A DNA stretch of 64,000 nucleotides, from assembly GCF_002354895.1 (NCBI RefSeq), contig NZ_CP023439.1, forward strand, positions 3,720,001 to 3,784,000. Direction: 5' to 3'. Below are positions 36,491 through 46,098 of this stretch, piece after piece (the stretch's first letter is position 1; the number at the start of each line of letters is the position of its first letter). The notes beneath the pieces are model-generated. The model made no database searches, was not told where the DNA came from, and saw only the letters and a list, made by a program, of their open reading frames with translations. Source of the DNA: Thauera sp. K11 (GTDB lineage Bacteria > Pseudomonadota > Gammaproteobacteria > Burkholderiales > Rhodocyclaceae). The position numbers were made by a program, and so were the translations under genes.

Positions 36491-38179
36491 ATGTACCGAT
36501 ACGACGAATACGACCAGCACATCGTGGACGAACGGGTGGCGCAATACGCCGACCAGACGGCACGCTACCTGGCCGGCGAACTGGGCGAGGACGAGTTCCG
36601 TCCGCTGCGCCTGCAGAACGGCCTCTACATCCAGCGCCACGCGCCGATGCTGCGCATCGCGGTTCCCTACGGCAACCTGCGCGCGGAGCAACTGCGCATG
36701 TTCGCCCACATCGCACGCACCTACGACCACGGCTACGGCCACTTCACCACGCGCCAGAACCTGCAGTACAACTGGCCGAAGCTCGAGGACGTGCCGGAGA
36801 TCCTGCGCCTGCTCGCCAGCGTGCAGATGCATGCCATCCAGACATCGGGCAACTGTATCCGCAACGTCACGTCCGACCCGTTCGCCGGCGTGGCCGCCGA
36901 CGAGTTGATCGACCCGCGCCCGTGGTGCGAGATCGTGCGCCAGTGGAGCACCTTCCACCCCGAGTTCGCCTACCTGCCGCGCAAGTTCAAGATCGCCGTG
37001 AACGGCGCGGCGGAAGACCGCGCCGCGATCCAGATCCACGACATCGGCCTCGACCTCAGGCGCGACGCCGGGGGCAACGTCGGCTTTCGCGTGCTGGTGG
37101 GCGGCGGGCTCGGCCGCACGCCCATCCTCGGCGAGGAAGTGGCGAGCTTCGTGCCGTGGCAGCAGATCCTCAACTACTGCGAGGCGGTGCTGCGCGTCTA
37201 CAACCTGCACGGCCGGCGCGACAACGCCTACAAGGCACGCATCAAGATCCTGGTGAAGGCGCTGGGCGTGGAAGAGTTCGCGCGCCAGGTCGAAGCCGAG
37301 TTCGTGCATCTGAAGGACGGCCCGTCCACGCTCACCCAGGCCGAGATCGACCGCGTCGCCGGCCGCTTCACCGATCCGGAACTGGCGCCGCTGCCGCCGG
37401 ACGAGGACTACCGCGCCCGTCTCGCCGACGACAAGGGCTTCGCCAACTGGGCCAGGCGCAACGTGCGCGGGCACCAGCTCTCCGGCTACGCCAGCGTCGT
37501 GCTGTCGCTGAAGAAGCCCGGCATCGCCCCCGGCGACATCACCGCCGAACAGTTCGACGCGGTGGCCGACCTGTGCGAGCGCCATGCCCAGGGCGAAGTG
37601 CGCGTGCTGCACGAGCAGAACCTCGCCTTCGCCAGCGTGCGCGAAGCCGACCTGTACGATTTGTGGCAGCAGTTGCGCACGCTCGGCCTGGCCACGCCCA
37701 ACATCGGCCTCCTGACCGACATCATCTCGTGCCCCGGCGGCGACTTCTGCTCGCTCGCCAATGCCAAGTCGATCCCGATCGCGCTGGCGATCCAGGACCG
37801 CTTCGACGACCTCGACTACCTGCACGACATCGGCGAACTCGAGCTGAACATCTCCGGCTGCATGAATGCCTGTGGCCACCACCACGTCGGCCACATCGGC
37901 GTGCTCGGCGTCGACAAGAGCGGCGAGGAGTGGTACCAGGTCACGATCGGCGGCGCCCAGGGCGAAAACGCCTCGCTGGGCAAGGTCATCGGCCCGTCCT
38001 TCGCCGCGGCCGAGATGCCCGACGTGGTCGAGTCGCTGATCCGCAGCTACGTCGACAACCGCAACGAAGGCGAGTCCTTCGTCGACACCGTACGCCGCCT
38101 CGGCATCGAGCCGTTCAAGACGCGCGTGTATGCCGAACGCGCCTCCCGCCAGGAAGAAAGGAAGACCGCCCATGCCTGA
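36491..38179 (+). CDS. cysI: Assimilatory sulfite reductase, siroheme subunit
   Basis: A 562-residue nitrite/sulfite reductase protein. The 4Fe-4S/siroheme cysteines are C414, C420, C457 and C461 (CPGGDFC and CMNACGHHH); the siroheme region HFTTRQNLQYNWPKL lies near residue 90. It reduces sulfite to sulfide by six electrons. No CysJ flavoprotein is encoded here, so electrons may come from ferredoxin or another reductase. It overlaps the next gene by 8 bases, which supports coupling. Confidence 0.94.
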   Translation: MYRYDEYDQHIVDERVAQYADQTARYLAGELGEDEFRPLRLQNGLYIQRHAPMLRIAVPYGNLRAEQLRMFAHIARTYDHGYGHFTTRQNLQYNWPKLEDVPEILRLLASVQMHAIQTSGNCIRNVTSDPFAGVAADELIDPRPWCEIVRQWSTFHPEFAYLPRKFKIAVNGAAEDRAAIQIHDIGLDLRRDAGGNVGFRVLVGGGLGRTPILGEEVASFVPWQQILNYCEAVLRVYNLHGRRDNAYKARIKILVKALGVEEFARQVEAEFVHLKDGPSTLTQAEIDRVAGRFTDPELAPLPPDEDYRARLADDKGFANWARRNVRGHQLSGYASVVLSLKKPGIAPGDITAEQFDAVADLCERHAQGEVRVLHEQNLAFASVREADLYDLWQQLRTLGLATPNIGLLTDIISCPGGDFCSLANAKSIPIALAIQDRFDDLDYLHDIGELELNISGCMNACGHHHVGHIGVLGVDKSGEEWYQVTIGGAQGENASLGKVIGPSFAAAEMPDVVESLIRSYVDNRNEGESFVDTVRRLGIEPFKTRVYAERASRQEERKTAHA

Positions 38180-38723
38180 GATCATCAAGAACGGCCAGGT
38201 CCATGCCGACGAATGGACGGTGCTGCGCCTTGCCGCGGACGAGGACGCCGCCGGCGCCGGACTGCCTGCGGGCCGCGTGATCGTCCCGCTCGCCGTCTGG
38301 CTCGCACGCCGCGAGGCGCTGCTGCCGCTGGCCGAAGCCGGCGTGCTCGGCGTCTGGCTGGCCGGCAGCGACGATCCGGCGGCGCTCGCCGGCGACCTGC
38401 CGAGGCTGCAGCTCATCGCGGTCGATTTCCCGAAGTTCGTCGACGGCCGCGGCTATTCGATCGCCGCGCTGCTGCGCAGCCGGTACGGCTACGGCGGCGA
38501 ACTGCGCGCGATCGGCGAAGTGCTGCGCGACCAGTTCTTCTACATGAAGCGCTGCGGCTTCGACAGCATGCAGCCGCCCGCGGGCAGATACACCCACGCC
38601 CAGCTCGAGGCGGCGCTCGCCAGCCTGCGCACCTTCTCCGAACCCTACCAGGGCGCGGTCGATGTCGCCGAGCCGCTGTTCCGCCGCCGCCCGCACCCGG
38701 CTCCGGCCAAGGAAAAAGCATGA
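38172..38723 (+). CDS. DUF934 protein accompanying CysI
   Basis: A 183-residue DUF934 protein (DFPKFVDGRGYSIAALLRSR near the middle, QFFYMKRCGFDSMQ). Proteins of this family are regularly encoded right after cysI in proteobacteria and are presumed to assist sulfite reduction, perhaps as an electron-transfer or assembly partner, but the function is unknown. The start overlaps the cysI stop; its own stop lies in the first stem of a repeat array before cysH. Confidence 0.9.
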   Translation: MPEIIKNGQVHADEWTVLRLAADEDAAGAGLPAGRVIVPLAVWLARREALLPLAEAGVLGVWLAGSDDPAALAGDLPRLQLIAVDFPKFVDGRGYSIAALLRSRYGYGGELRAIGEVLRDQFFYMKRCGFDSMQPPAGRYTHAQLEAALASLRTFSEPYQGAVDVAEPLFRRRPHPAPAKEKA

Positions 38724-38791
38724 GCGCCCCCGCCCGCCCGAAGGGGGCGCTCATCCTCCCTCGGGGAGGATGTCGCGCAGCGACAGGAGGG
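38722..38791 (+). repeat. Array of three stem-loops with the cysH ribosome-binding site
   Basis: Three consecutive hairpins: GAGCGCCCCC/GGGGGCGCTC (38722-38731, 38743-38752), ATCCTCCC/GGGAGGAT (38753-38760, 38764-38771) and GTCGC-GCA-GCGAC (38772-38784), then AGGAGGG (38785-38791), the Shine-Dalgarno for cysH at 38799. Compact, ordered palindromes like this recall mobile intergenic repeats; there is no T-run for termination. Confidence 0.7.
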
Positions 38792-38798
38792 TAGTCCA

Positions 38799-39569
38799 AT
38801 GAGCGCCACCGTCTCCCTGCTGCGCCCGGCGCCGACCAACCCCGCCACCCGCCCCGAACTGACCGACGCACTGCGCGCGGCGGTCGCCGGCAAGGCCGCG
38901 GCCGCACAGGACTTCCTGCGCGCGGCGATGGCCGAGTTCGGCACCGGCGGCGAACTCACCTTCGCCAACAGCTTCGGCGCCGAGGACATGGTGCTGACCG
39001 ACCTGATCCTGCAGGCGAAGCTGCCGATCGAGATCTTCTCGCTCGACACCGGCCGCCTGCCGGCCGAGACCTACACGCTGATCGGCGAAGTCGAGAAGCG
39101 CTACGGCGTGAAGCTGAAGATCTTCTTCCCCGACGCCGCCGCGGTCGAACAGTTCGTGCGCACCAGCGGCATCAACGCCTTCTACGATTCGGTCGATCTG
39201 CGCAAAGCCTGCTGCGGCGTGCGCAAGATGGAACCGCTGCGCCGCGCGCTCGCCGGCAAGAAGGCTTGGATCACCGGCCTGCGCGCCGCCCAGTCGGTGA
39301 CCCGCACCGGCATGGCCCTGCGCGAGTTCGACGACGGCAACGGCCTCGAGAAGCTCAATCCGCTGCTGAACTGGAGCGAAGCCGAGGTGTGGGCCTACAT
39401 CCGCATCCACGACGTGCCCTACAACGCGCTGCACGACCAGTTCTACCCGAGCATCGGCTGCGCGCCCTGTACGCGGGCGATCGCCGTCGGCGAGGACGTG
39501 CGCGCCGGCCGCTGGTGGTGGGAGGACCCCGCCACCAAGGAATGCGGCCTGCACGTGAGCGAGCGCTGA
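38799..39569 (+). CDS. cysH: Assimilatory adenylyl-sulfate (APS) reductase
   Basis: A 256-residue reductase. Paired cysteines C138/C139 (KACCGVRK) and C221/C224 (GCAPC) are the ligands of a 4Fe-4S cluster, which marks APS rather than PAPS reductase; the catalytic cysteine is C249 in ECGLH. It reduces APS with thioredoxin to sulfite and AMP. This agrees with a CysN without a fused APS kinase and no cysC in the window. AGGAGGG precedes the start. Confidence 0.94.
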   Translation: MSATVSLLRPAPTNPATRPELTDALRAAVAGKAAAAQDFLRAAMAEFGTGGELTFANSFGAEDMVLTDLILQAKLPIEIFSLDTGRLPAETYTLIGEVEKRYGVKLKIFFPDAAAVEQFVRTSGINAFYDSVDLRKACCGVRKMEPLRRALAGKKAWITGLRAAQSVTRTGMALREFDDGNGLEKLNPLLNWSEAEVWAYIRIHDVPYNALHDQFYPSIGCAPCTRAIAVGEDVRAGRWWWEDPATKECGLHVSER

Positions 39570-39713
39570 GCGATGCAAAGCCCGCATCCGGCACACGCCC
39601 CCCCGGTGCGGCGCCCCGCGCGCTCCGCTCCCCGGCCGGGACCGGCTGCCGGCGCTGCGGGCCGGCCTGCACGCCTTCGGCCCCGCGACACCCACGAAAT
39701 GCTGAACAGAATC

Positions 39714-40628
39714 ATGTCGACCCTTACCAAACAGACGCTTTCCCATCTCGACTGGCTCGAGGCCGAGGCCATCCACATCCTGCGCGAAGTCGCGGGCCAG
39801 TGCTCCAACCCGGTGCTGCTGTTCTCCGGCGGCAAGGATTCGATCTGCCTGCTGCGCCTGGCCGAAAAAGCCTTCCGCCCGGGCCGCTTCCCCTTTCCGC
39901 TGATGCACATCGACACCGGCCACAACTACAGGGAAGTGACGGACTTCCGCGACAGGCGCGCCGCCGAACTGGGCGAGCGCCTGATCGTGCGCTCGGTGGA
40001 AGATTCGATGGCGCGCGGCACGGTGGTGCTGAAGCACCCGCAGGAGAGCCGCAACAAGCACCAGTCGGTGACGCTGCTGGAGGCGATCGAGGAATTCGGC
40101 TTCGACTGCTGCATCGGCGGCGCCCGCCGCGACGAGGAAAAGGCGCGCGCGAAGGAGCGGATCATGAGCTTCCGCGACGAGTTCGGCCAATGGGACCCGA
40201 AGAACCAGCGCCCGGAGCTGTGGAACCTGTACAACGCGCGCAGCCACAAGGGCGAGAACATCCGCGCCTTCCCGATCAGCAACTGGACCGAACTCGACGT
40301 GTGGCAGTACATCGCCCGCGAGCAACTGGAACTGCCGTCGATCTACTTCGCCCACACCCGCCCGGTGGTGCGCAAGAGCGGCCTGCTGCAGCCGGTGACC
40401 GAAGTGACGCCGGCCAGGGACGGCGACGTGGTCGAGGAGGTTCTCGTGCGCTTTCGCACCGTCGGCGACATCACCTGCACGGCGCCGGTCGAGTCCGACG
40501 CCGACACGGTGGAGAAGATCCTCGCCGAGACCGCGACGACGACGATCACCGAGCGCGGCGCGACGCGGATGGACGACCAGACCTCCGAAGCGTCGATGGA
40601 GCAGCGCAAGAAGGAAGGGTATTTCTGA
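39714..40628 (+). CDS. cysD: Sulfate adenylyltransferase subunit 2
   Basis: A 304-residue subunit with the PP-loop SGGKDS at residues 38-43, HIDTGHNYREVTDFRD and the GARRDEEKARAKER stretch. With the GTPase CysN it forms ATP sulfurylase, making APS from sulfate and ATP. The open frame begins far upstream; 39714 gives the normal family N-terminus MSTLTKQTLSHLDWLE, with 39699 as an alternative. CysN follows after a 398-base repeat-filled gap, which is unusual for such a pair. Confidence 0.93.
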   Translation: MSTLTKQTLSHLDWLEAEAIHILREVAGQCSNPVLLFSGGKDSICLLRLAEKAFRPGRFPFPLMHIDTGHNYREVTDFRDRRAAELGERLIVRSVEDSMARGTVVLKHPQESRNKHQSVTLLEAIEEFGFDCCIGGARRDEEKARAKERIMSFRDEFGQWDPKNQRPELWNLYNARSHKGENIRAFPISNWTELDVWQYIAREQLELPSIYFAHTRPVVRKSGLLQPVTEVTPARDGDVVEEVLVRFRTVGDITCTAPVESDADTVEKILAETATTTITERGATRMDDQTSEASMEQRKKEGYF

Positions 40629-40679
40629 TTTCTTGACCCTGTTGAAAGGCAAGACCACGGAAATCTGAACGGACGGCGC

Positions 40680-40766
40680 GCGGGGTATTTGCTCCGTTGG
40701 GCTGCGGAACTCGCCTTCGCTGCGCTCGGCTCAGACAGTCCTCGCCCAACTCCGCAAACACCCCGC
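40680..40766 (-). repeat. Palindromic element, copy B (inverted orientation)
   Basis: Arms GCGGGGTATTTGC (40680-40692) and GCAAACACCCCGC (40754-40766) match at 12 of 13 positions. On the minus strand the interior reads GCGAGGACTGTCTGAG then GAAGGCGAGTTCCGCAGC, the same core as copies A and C. Arm sequence is specific to this copy. Confidence 0.75.
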
Positions 40767-40867
40767 TCGTCCCGCCACGGTGTTACCGATGGCCGCAAAG
40801 GCAAAAACCGAACCGTCGATCGTTCCCTGCCGGCGCATGAACCACCATCCACGGTAGCCAGAGACGT

Positions 40868-40943
40868 GCCGGGTGTTCCTGGAGAAGGCGAGGACTGTCC
40901 GAGCCCGAAGGGCGAGTTCCGCAGCCTTCGGAAGGAACACCCG
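40868..40943 (+). repeat. Palindromic element, copy C
   Basis: Perfect 12-base arms CCGGGTGTTCCT (40868-40879) and AGGAACACCCGG (40932-40943). The interior reads GCGAGGACTGTCCGAG then GGGCGAGTTCCGCAGC, as in copy A, but the middle of the element is shorter and the arms differ. Confidence 0.75.
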
Positions 40944-41026
40944 GTGCGGCTCCGGCGGATCGCAGGCGCGAACGCCCCACCGGCAGAGGCCCGCAGCCAA
41001 CGAATTTGAGAAAGCTTGAAGGAATC

Positions 41027-42313
41027 ATGACCATGTCCGCTCCCGAACAACTGCCCGAGATCGACAACGGCCTGCTGCGCTTCTTGACCTGCGGCAGCGT
41101 GGACGACGGCAAGAGCACGCTGATCGGCCGCCTGCTGTTCGACACCAAGACCATTCTCGCCGACACCCTCAACGCCATCGAGAAGACCTCGGCCAAGCGC
41201 GGCATGAGCGCGGTCGACCTGTCGCTGCTCACCGACGGCCTGCAGGCCGAACGCGAGCAGGGCATCACCATCGACGTCGCCTACCGCTACTTCTCCACCG
41301 GCCGGCGCAAGTACATCATCGCCGACGCCCCCGGCCACGAGCAGTACACCCGCAACATGGTGACCGCGGCCTCCACCGCCAACCTCGCCATCATCCTCAT
41401 CGACGCGCGCAAGGGCGTGCTGACGCAGACCCGGCGGCACTCCTACCTTGCCAGCCTGGTCGGCATTCCCCACCTGGTCGTCGCGGTGAACAAGATGGAC
41501 CTCGTCGACTACGACCGGGCGGTGTTCGAGCGCATCGAGGCCGACTACCGCGCCTTCGCCGGCAAGCTCGGCATCCGGGACGTGCGCTTCATTCCGCTGT
41601 CGGCGCTCAACGGCGACATGGTCGTCGAGCGTGGCGACCGCCTGGACTGGTACAGCGGCCCCACCCTGCTCGACATCCTCGAGGCCGCGCCGGCCGCCCA
41701 CACCGAGCGGGCCGAGGACTTCCGCTTTCCGGTGCAGTTCGTGTGCCGGCCGCAGGACTCCGCCAACCCCGAACTGCACGACTACCGCGGCTTCATGGGC
41801 CGGGTGGAGTCGGGCGAGATCGCCGTCGGCGACGAGATCACGGTGCTGCCCTCGGGCGCGGCGAGCCGGGTGAAGGCGATCGAACTCGGCGGCGTGCCGC
41901 TGCCGCGCGCGATCCACGAGCAGTCGGTGACGCTGCTGCTGGAGGACGAGATCGACATCTCGCGCGGCGATCTGATCGTGAAATCGTCGGAAGCGCCCGA
42001 GCCGGTCAAGCAGATCGAGGCCGCCGTGTGCTGGCTCTCCGAAACCCCGCTGTCGCCGGCCCGCACCTACCTCGTGCGCCACACCACGCGCGAAGTGAAG
42101 GCCAAGGTGGCGAAGATCGACTACCGCCTGGACGTGAATACGCTGGAGCGGGAAGCGGCGACCGGCCTGGCGATGAACGACATCGCCCGCGTCACGCTGA
42201 AGCTCGCGCAGCCCATCGTCGCCGACCGCTATGCCGGCAACCGTACCACCGGCGCTTTCATCGTCATCGACGAGAGCACCAACAACACCGTCGGCGCCGG
42301 CATGATCGGCTGA
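41027..42313 (+). CDS. cysN: Sulfate adenylyltransferase subunit 1 (GTPase)
   Basis: A 428-residue translation-factor-like GTPase: G1 GSVDDGKST at residues 23-31, DAPGHEQYTRNM for G3, and NKMD for G4. It couples GTP hydrolysis to APS formation by CysD. No C-terminal APS kinase is fused. The start at 41027 has GAAGGA upstream. CysN is separated from CysD by repeat elements, so it may depend on read-through or its own promoter. Confidence 0.94.
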   Translation: MTMSAPEQLPEIDNGLLRFLTCGSVDDGKSTLIGRLLFDTKTILADTLNAIEKTSAKRGMSAVDLSLLTDGLQAEREQGITIDVAYRYFSTGRRKYIIADAPGHEQYTRNMVTAASTANLAIILIDARKGVLTQTRRHSYLASLVGIPHLVVAVNKMDLVDYDRAVFERIEADYRAFAGKLGIRDVRFIPLSALNGDMVVERGDRLDWYSGPTLLDILEAAPAAHTERAEDFRFPVQFVCRPQDSANPELHDYRGFMGRVESGEIAVGDEITVLPSGAASRVKAIELGGVPLPRAIHEQSVTLLLEDEIDISRGDLIVKSSEAPEPVKQIEAAVCWLSETPLSPARTYLVRHTTREVKAKVAKIDYRLDVNTLEREAATGLAMNDIARVTLKLAQPIVADRYAGNRTTGAFIVIDESTNNTVGAGMIG

Positions 42314-42347
42314 AGCGGTCCACAGCACGCCACCCGACCGAACCCGC

Positions 42348-42743
42348 ATGGCCACCGAGCAAACCAGCGAACGCATCCGCCTCGACAAATGGTTGTGGGC
42401 GGCGCGCTTCTTCAAGCACCGCACCGCGGCCACCGAGGCGGTCGACGGCGGCCGTGTGAAGCTCAACGGCGCGGCAGTGAAGCCGGCGCGCGAGGTCAGG
42501 GCGGGGGATCGGGTCGAGATCACCGCCGATGACGGCGTGCGTACCGTCGTCGTGCGTGCGCTGGCCGACAAACGCGGACCGGCCAGCGTGGCGCAGACCC
42601 TGTACGAGGAAACGCCGGAGAGCATCCGAAAGCGCGAAGCCGCGCGCGAGATGCACCGCCTGGCCGCCGTGCCGGGCGCCGACCTGCACGGCCGGCCGAC
42701 GAAGCGCGACCGCAGGCGGATGGACCGCTTCGGCGGGCGCTGA
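42348..42743 (+). CDS. hslR: S4-domain RNA-binding heat-shock protein (Hsp15-like)
   Basis: A 131-residue protein with an N-terminal S4 domain (IRLDKWLWAARFFKHRTAATEAVDGGRVKLNG) and a basic C-terminal tail (KRDRRRMDRFGGR), the layout of HslR/Hsp15. E. coli Hsp15 binds 50S subunits carrying stalled nascent chains and helps recycle them. It lies 34 bases after cysN on the same strand, with no sign of a functional link. Confidence 0.88.
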   Translation: MATEQTSERIRLDKWLWAARFFKHRTAATEAVDGGRVKLNGAAVKPAREVRAGDRVEITADDGVRTVVVRALADKRGPASVAQTLYEETPESIRKREAAREMHRLAAVPGADLHGRPTKRDRRRMDRFGGR

Positions 42744-42883
42744 GCCCGCCCCGGCGGCCGTGGATGCCGCCGGACCGCAAACGCGGACGACATGCCCTCG
42801 CCCGCAATGAACTTGCACCCGCATCCGCACTCCCACCGTTGGAAGCCGCAGCGCTCCCATGCGGCACGCACTGGAGGCACGCG

Positions 42884-44317
42884 ATGCAGATCCGTTCGTT
42901 CGCCCCGTCGCGGTACATCGCCCGCGTGCTGTCGCTGCTCGCACTGCTGATCCTCGCGGCCGGAAGCACGAACGCGGCGGCAGAAGGCGTGCTGGTCCTG
43001 AAGGTGGATGGCGCGATCGGACCGGCGAGTGCCGACTACATCCACAAGGGCTTGGCACGCGCGGCATCCGGCGGCGCCCGGCTGGTGGTGATCGAGATGG
43101 ATACGCCCGGCGGGCTGGATACCTCGATGCGCGCCATCATCAAGGACATCCTCGCCTCGCCGGTGCCGGTGGCCACCTTCGTGGCGCCTGAAGGCGCGCG
43201 CGCGGCCAGTGCCGGCACCTACATCCTCTACGCCAGCCACATCGCGGCGATGGCGCCGGCCACCAATCTGGGTGCCGCCACGCCGGTGGCGATCGGCATC
43301 GGCGGACCGCAGCCGGGCAAGACCTCGCCGGCTCCGCCAGCCGGCGAGCGCTCGCCTGCCCAGCCTCCGGACGACAAGGCCGCCGCCGGCGCCGATGCGA
43401 TGGCCGCCAAGGCGATGTCCGACGCCACCGCCTACCTGCGCAGCCTCGCCCAGTTGCGCGGCCGCAACGCCGATTTCGCCGAACGCGCGGTGCGCGAGGC
43501 GGCCAGCCTGTCGGCCGAAGAGGCGCTCGCCGGCGGCGTGATCGACCTGATCGCGGCCGACGTCCCCGAACTGCTCAAGAAGCTGGACGGCCACCAGATC
43601 TCGGCGTCCGGCGGTTCCCGCACGCTGACCACCGCCGGGGTGACGATCGAGCGCGTCGAGCCCGACTGGCGCAACCGCATCCTCGCCACGCTCGCCAGCC
43701 CGCAGGTGGCGCTGATCCTGATGATGATCGGCCTGTACGGCCTGTTCTTCGAATTCTCCTCGCCCGGCGGCGGCGTACCCGGCGTGGCCGGCGCGATCTC
43801 CCTGCTGATCGCGCTGTATGCCTTCCACCTGCTGCCGGTGAACTGGGTGGGGGTGCTGCTGCTAGCCGTCGGCGCCGGCCTGATGCTGGCCGAGGCCTTC
43901 CTGCCCAGCTTCGGGGTGCTGGGCGTGGGCGGCATCGTCGCCTTCGTCGTCGGCGGGCTGTTCCTGATGGACGCCGAGGCACCCGGCTTCGGCGTGCCGG
44001 TGGGGCTCGTCGTCGGCCTGGCGCTGGCCAGCGCCGCGATCCTGCTGGCCATCGGCAGCTTCGCCGCCCGCAGCCGCAGCCGCCCGGTGGTGAGCGGCCG
44101 CGAGGAACTCGTCGGCGCGCTCGGCACCGTCGGCGCCGCGGCGGACGACGGTACGTGGTGGATCACCGTCCACGGCGAAAACTGGCGCGCCCGCTCCCCT
44201 GTGCCGCTGTCGCCCGGCGCCAGGGTGCGGGTCGAACGGCTCGACGGGCTCACCGTGGACGTTTCTCCCGCCGACCCGCCCGCTCCCCCAACCCGCACGC
44301 CCCGGAGACCACAATGA
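42884..44317 (+). CDS. NfeD-family membrane-bound serine protease
   Basis: A 477-residue protein: signal/anchor segment residues 11-30, a ClpP-like protease domain ([34 protein letters not shown], catalytic serine in [10 protein letters not shown]), four to five membrane helices, and a C-terminal OB-fold NfeD domain from about residue 400. NfeD proteases act on membrane proteins and are encoded next to stomatin-like proteins, as here: the stop overlaps the slipin start. Start chosen at 42884 because CTGGAGG precedes it. Confidence 0.9.
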   Translation: MQIRSFAPSRYIARVLSLLALLILAAGSTNAAAEGVLVLKVDGAIGPASADYIHKGLARAASGGARLVVIEMDTPGGLDTSMRAIIKDILASPVPVATFVAPEGARAASAGTYILYASHIAAMAPATNLGAATPVAIGIGGPQPGKTSPAPPAGERSPAQPPDDKAAAGADAMAAKAMSDATAYLRSLAQLRGRNADFAERAVREAASLSAEEALAGGVIDLIAADVPELLKKLDGHQISASGGSRTLTTAGVTIERVEPDWRNRILATLASPQVALILMMIGLYGLFFEFSSPGGGVPGVAGAISLLIALYAFHLLPVNWVGVLLLAVGAGLMLAEAFLPSFGVLGVGGIVAFVVGGLFLMDAEAPGFGVPVGLVVGLALASAAILLAIGSFAARSRSRPVVSGREELVGALGTVGAAADDGTWWITVHGENWRARSPVPLSPGARVRVERLDGLTVDVSPADPPAPPTRTPRRPQ

Positions 44318-45114
44318 GCATCGACCTTCAATTCGGCCTTGCCCCGCTGATCCTGCTGCTGATCCTGCTGGGCCTGTCGTCGCTGCGCATCCTGCGCGAA
44401 TACGAGCGCGGCGTGATCTTCATGCTGGGACGCTTCTGGAAGGTGAAGGGGCCGGGGCTGGTGATCGTGCTCCCCGGCGTCCAGCAGATGGTGAAGGTGG
44501 ACCTGCGCGTGGTGACGATGGACGTGCCGTCGCAGGACGTGATCTCGCGCGACAACGTGTCGGTCAAGGTCAATGCCATCGTGTTCTTCCGCGTGGTCGA
44601 CCCGCAGAAGGCCATCATCCAGGTGGAAAACTACCTCGTCGCCACCAGCCAGCTCGCCCAGACCACGCTGCGCGCGGTGCTCGGCAAGCACGAACTGGAC
44701 GAGATGCTGGCCGAGCGCGAGCGCCTGAACCTCGACGTGCAGCAGATCCTGGACGCGCAGACCGACTCCTGGGGCATCAAGGTGACCAACGTCGAGATCA
44801 AGCACATCGACCTCAACGACAGCATGGTGCGCGCCATCGCCCGCCAGGCCGAGGCCGAGCGCGAGCGGCGTGCCAAGGTCATCCACGCCGAGGGCGAGAA
44901 GCAGGCCGCGCGCTCGCTGCTGGACGCCGCCGACATGCTCGCGCGCCAGCCGGCGGCGATGCAGTTGCGCTACCTGCAGACGCTCACCCAGGTCGCGGGC
45001 GACAAAAGCTCGACGCTGGTCTTTCCCGTGCCGGTGGACCTGCTGGGCAGCCTGCTCGCGGGCGCCCGCTCCCCCGCGCCCGGCGATGCGGACCCGGGCG
45101 GCGGCAAGGCGTAG
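44314..45114 (+). CDS. SPFH-domain slipin (stomatin-like protein)
   Basis: A 266-residue protein: one membrane segment (residues 7-26), then an SPFH domain beginning [15 protein letters not shown] and a coiled-coil C-terminus ([22 protein letters not shown]). Slipins assemble on membranes and are substrates or partners of NfeD proteases. The ATG overlaps the nfeD stop (ATGA), indicating translational coupling. Confidence 0.92.
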   Translation: MSIDLQFGLAPLILLLILLGLSSLRILREYERGVIFMLGRFWKVKGPGLVIVLPGVQQMVKVDLRVVTMDVPSQDVISRDNVSVKVNAIVFFRVVDPQKAIIQVENYLVATSQLAQTTLRAVLGKHELDEMLAERERLNLDVQQILDAQTDSWGIKVTNVEIKHIDLNDSMVRAIARQAEAERERRAKVIHAEGEKQAARSLLDAADMLARQPAAMQLRYLQTLTQVAGDKSSTLVFPVPVDLLGSLLAGARSPAPGDADPGGGKA

Positions 45115-45126
45115 TTCCGCGGTGCC

Positions 45127-46002
45127 TCAGGGCAGCGCCAGCGCGAGCGCGATCGGCAGGGACACCACCGCGGCGATGTTGCCGATCAGCACCATCGACG
45201 CGACCTTGTCCGGCTCCTGGTCGTAGCGCTCGGCGAACATGTAGTTGAGCACCGCCGGCGGCAGCGCGCCGAATACCAGCAGCAGCGCCCGCTCACGCGG
45301 CGGCAGATCGATCAGCAGCATGATGCCCCACGCCAGCAGCATGCCCGCGGCCGGACGCAGCGCCGCGCCGAAGAGGCCGAAGCCCACTGCGCCGATGCGC
45401 GAATCGGCCAGCCTGACACCGAGTGCGAACAGCATCAGCGGAATCGAGATGTCGCCGACCATCCTGATCGACATCAGCAGCGGCGGCCACACCTCGATGC
45501 CGAGCAGCCCCACCGTCAGGCCGGCGATCGTCGCCAGGATAGGAGGCGATCTCCACACGGTGGTCAGCCGCGTGCGATGGTCCAGCAGCCAGGCGCCGTA
45601 GGAAAAGTGGATCACGTTCGACACCACGAACATCACCACCGCGGGCGCCAGCGCCGATTCGCCGAAGGCCAGCACCGCCAGCGGCAGGCCGAGGTTGCCG
45701 CAGTTGTTGAACATCATCGGCGGCACCAGCGTCTTGGGCGCGATGCCGGCTGCGCGCGCGACGAACAGCCCGACCACGCCCGAGCCCACGATGATCACCA
45801 CCGTCGCCAGCAGCAGCGGCAGGTATTCCCCGATGCGGAAGTCCTTGCTGACCAGCGCGCCGAACACCAGCGCCGGCACGAAGACGTCCATGTTCAGCTT
45901 GTTCGCGTGCGACAGGTCGGGCTTCATGCGGCGGCCGACGAAATAGCCGAGCGCGGTGATCGAGAACAGCGGAAACAGGATGGAGACGATGCGGATCAGC
46001 AT
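45127..46002 (-). CDS. AEC-family permease
   Basis: A 291-residue auxin-efflux-carrier family membrane protein with about ten hydrophobic segments: FITALGYFVGRRMKP-like start, a central NNCGNLGLPLAV motif and the symmetry-related GALPPAVLNYMFAERYD near the end. AEC proteins export or import small carboxylates such as malate; the substrate is unknown. It is preceded by the hslU terminator and so transcribed on its own, and converges with the slipin gene. Confidence 0.88.
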   Translation of the reverse strand: MLIRIVSILFPLFSITALGYFVGRRMKPDLSHANKLNMDVFVPALVFGALVSKDFRIGEYLPLLLATVVIIVGSGVVGLFVARAAGIAPKTLVPPMMFNNCGNLGLPLAVLAFGESALAPAVVMFVVSNVIHFSYGAWLLDHRTRLTTVWRSPPILATIAGLTVGLLGIEVWPPLLMSIRMVGDISIPLMLFALGVRLADSRIGAVGFGLFGAALRPAAGMLLAWGIMLLIDLPPRERALLLVFGALPPAVLNYMFAERYDQEPDKVASMVLIGNIAAVVSLPIALALALP

Positions 46003-46022
46003 GGGGTGGCCTGAAAATGAAA

Positions 46023-46045
46023 GGTCCGCGGCAGTACCGCGGACC
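46023..46045 (-). terminator. Terminator of the hslVU operon
   Basis: On the minus strand, a perfect 9-base stem GGTCCGCGG/CCGCGGACC with a 5-base loop is followed by TTTCATTTTC. It lies between the hslU stop and the AEC permease start. Confidence 0.8.
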
Positions 46046-46098
46046 GGTACCGGGGGCCGCTTCGTGCGGCGGCCCGCCGGATCGTCGCCTGGAGCGGG

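Larger units (their letters stand above)
40629..41026. other. Repeat-filled gap separating cysD from cysN
   Basis: 398 bases without a credible gene, lying inside what is otherwise a continuous cys operon. It contains two copies of the palindromic element in opposite orientation at 40680 and 40868, separated by about 100 bases of ordinary-looking sequence. The cysN ribosome-binding site GAAGGA lies at 41018-41023. Confidence 0.8.
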
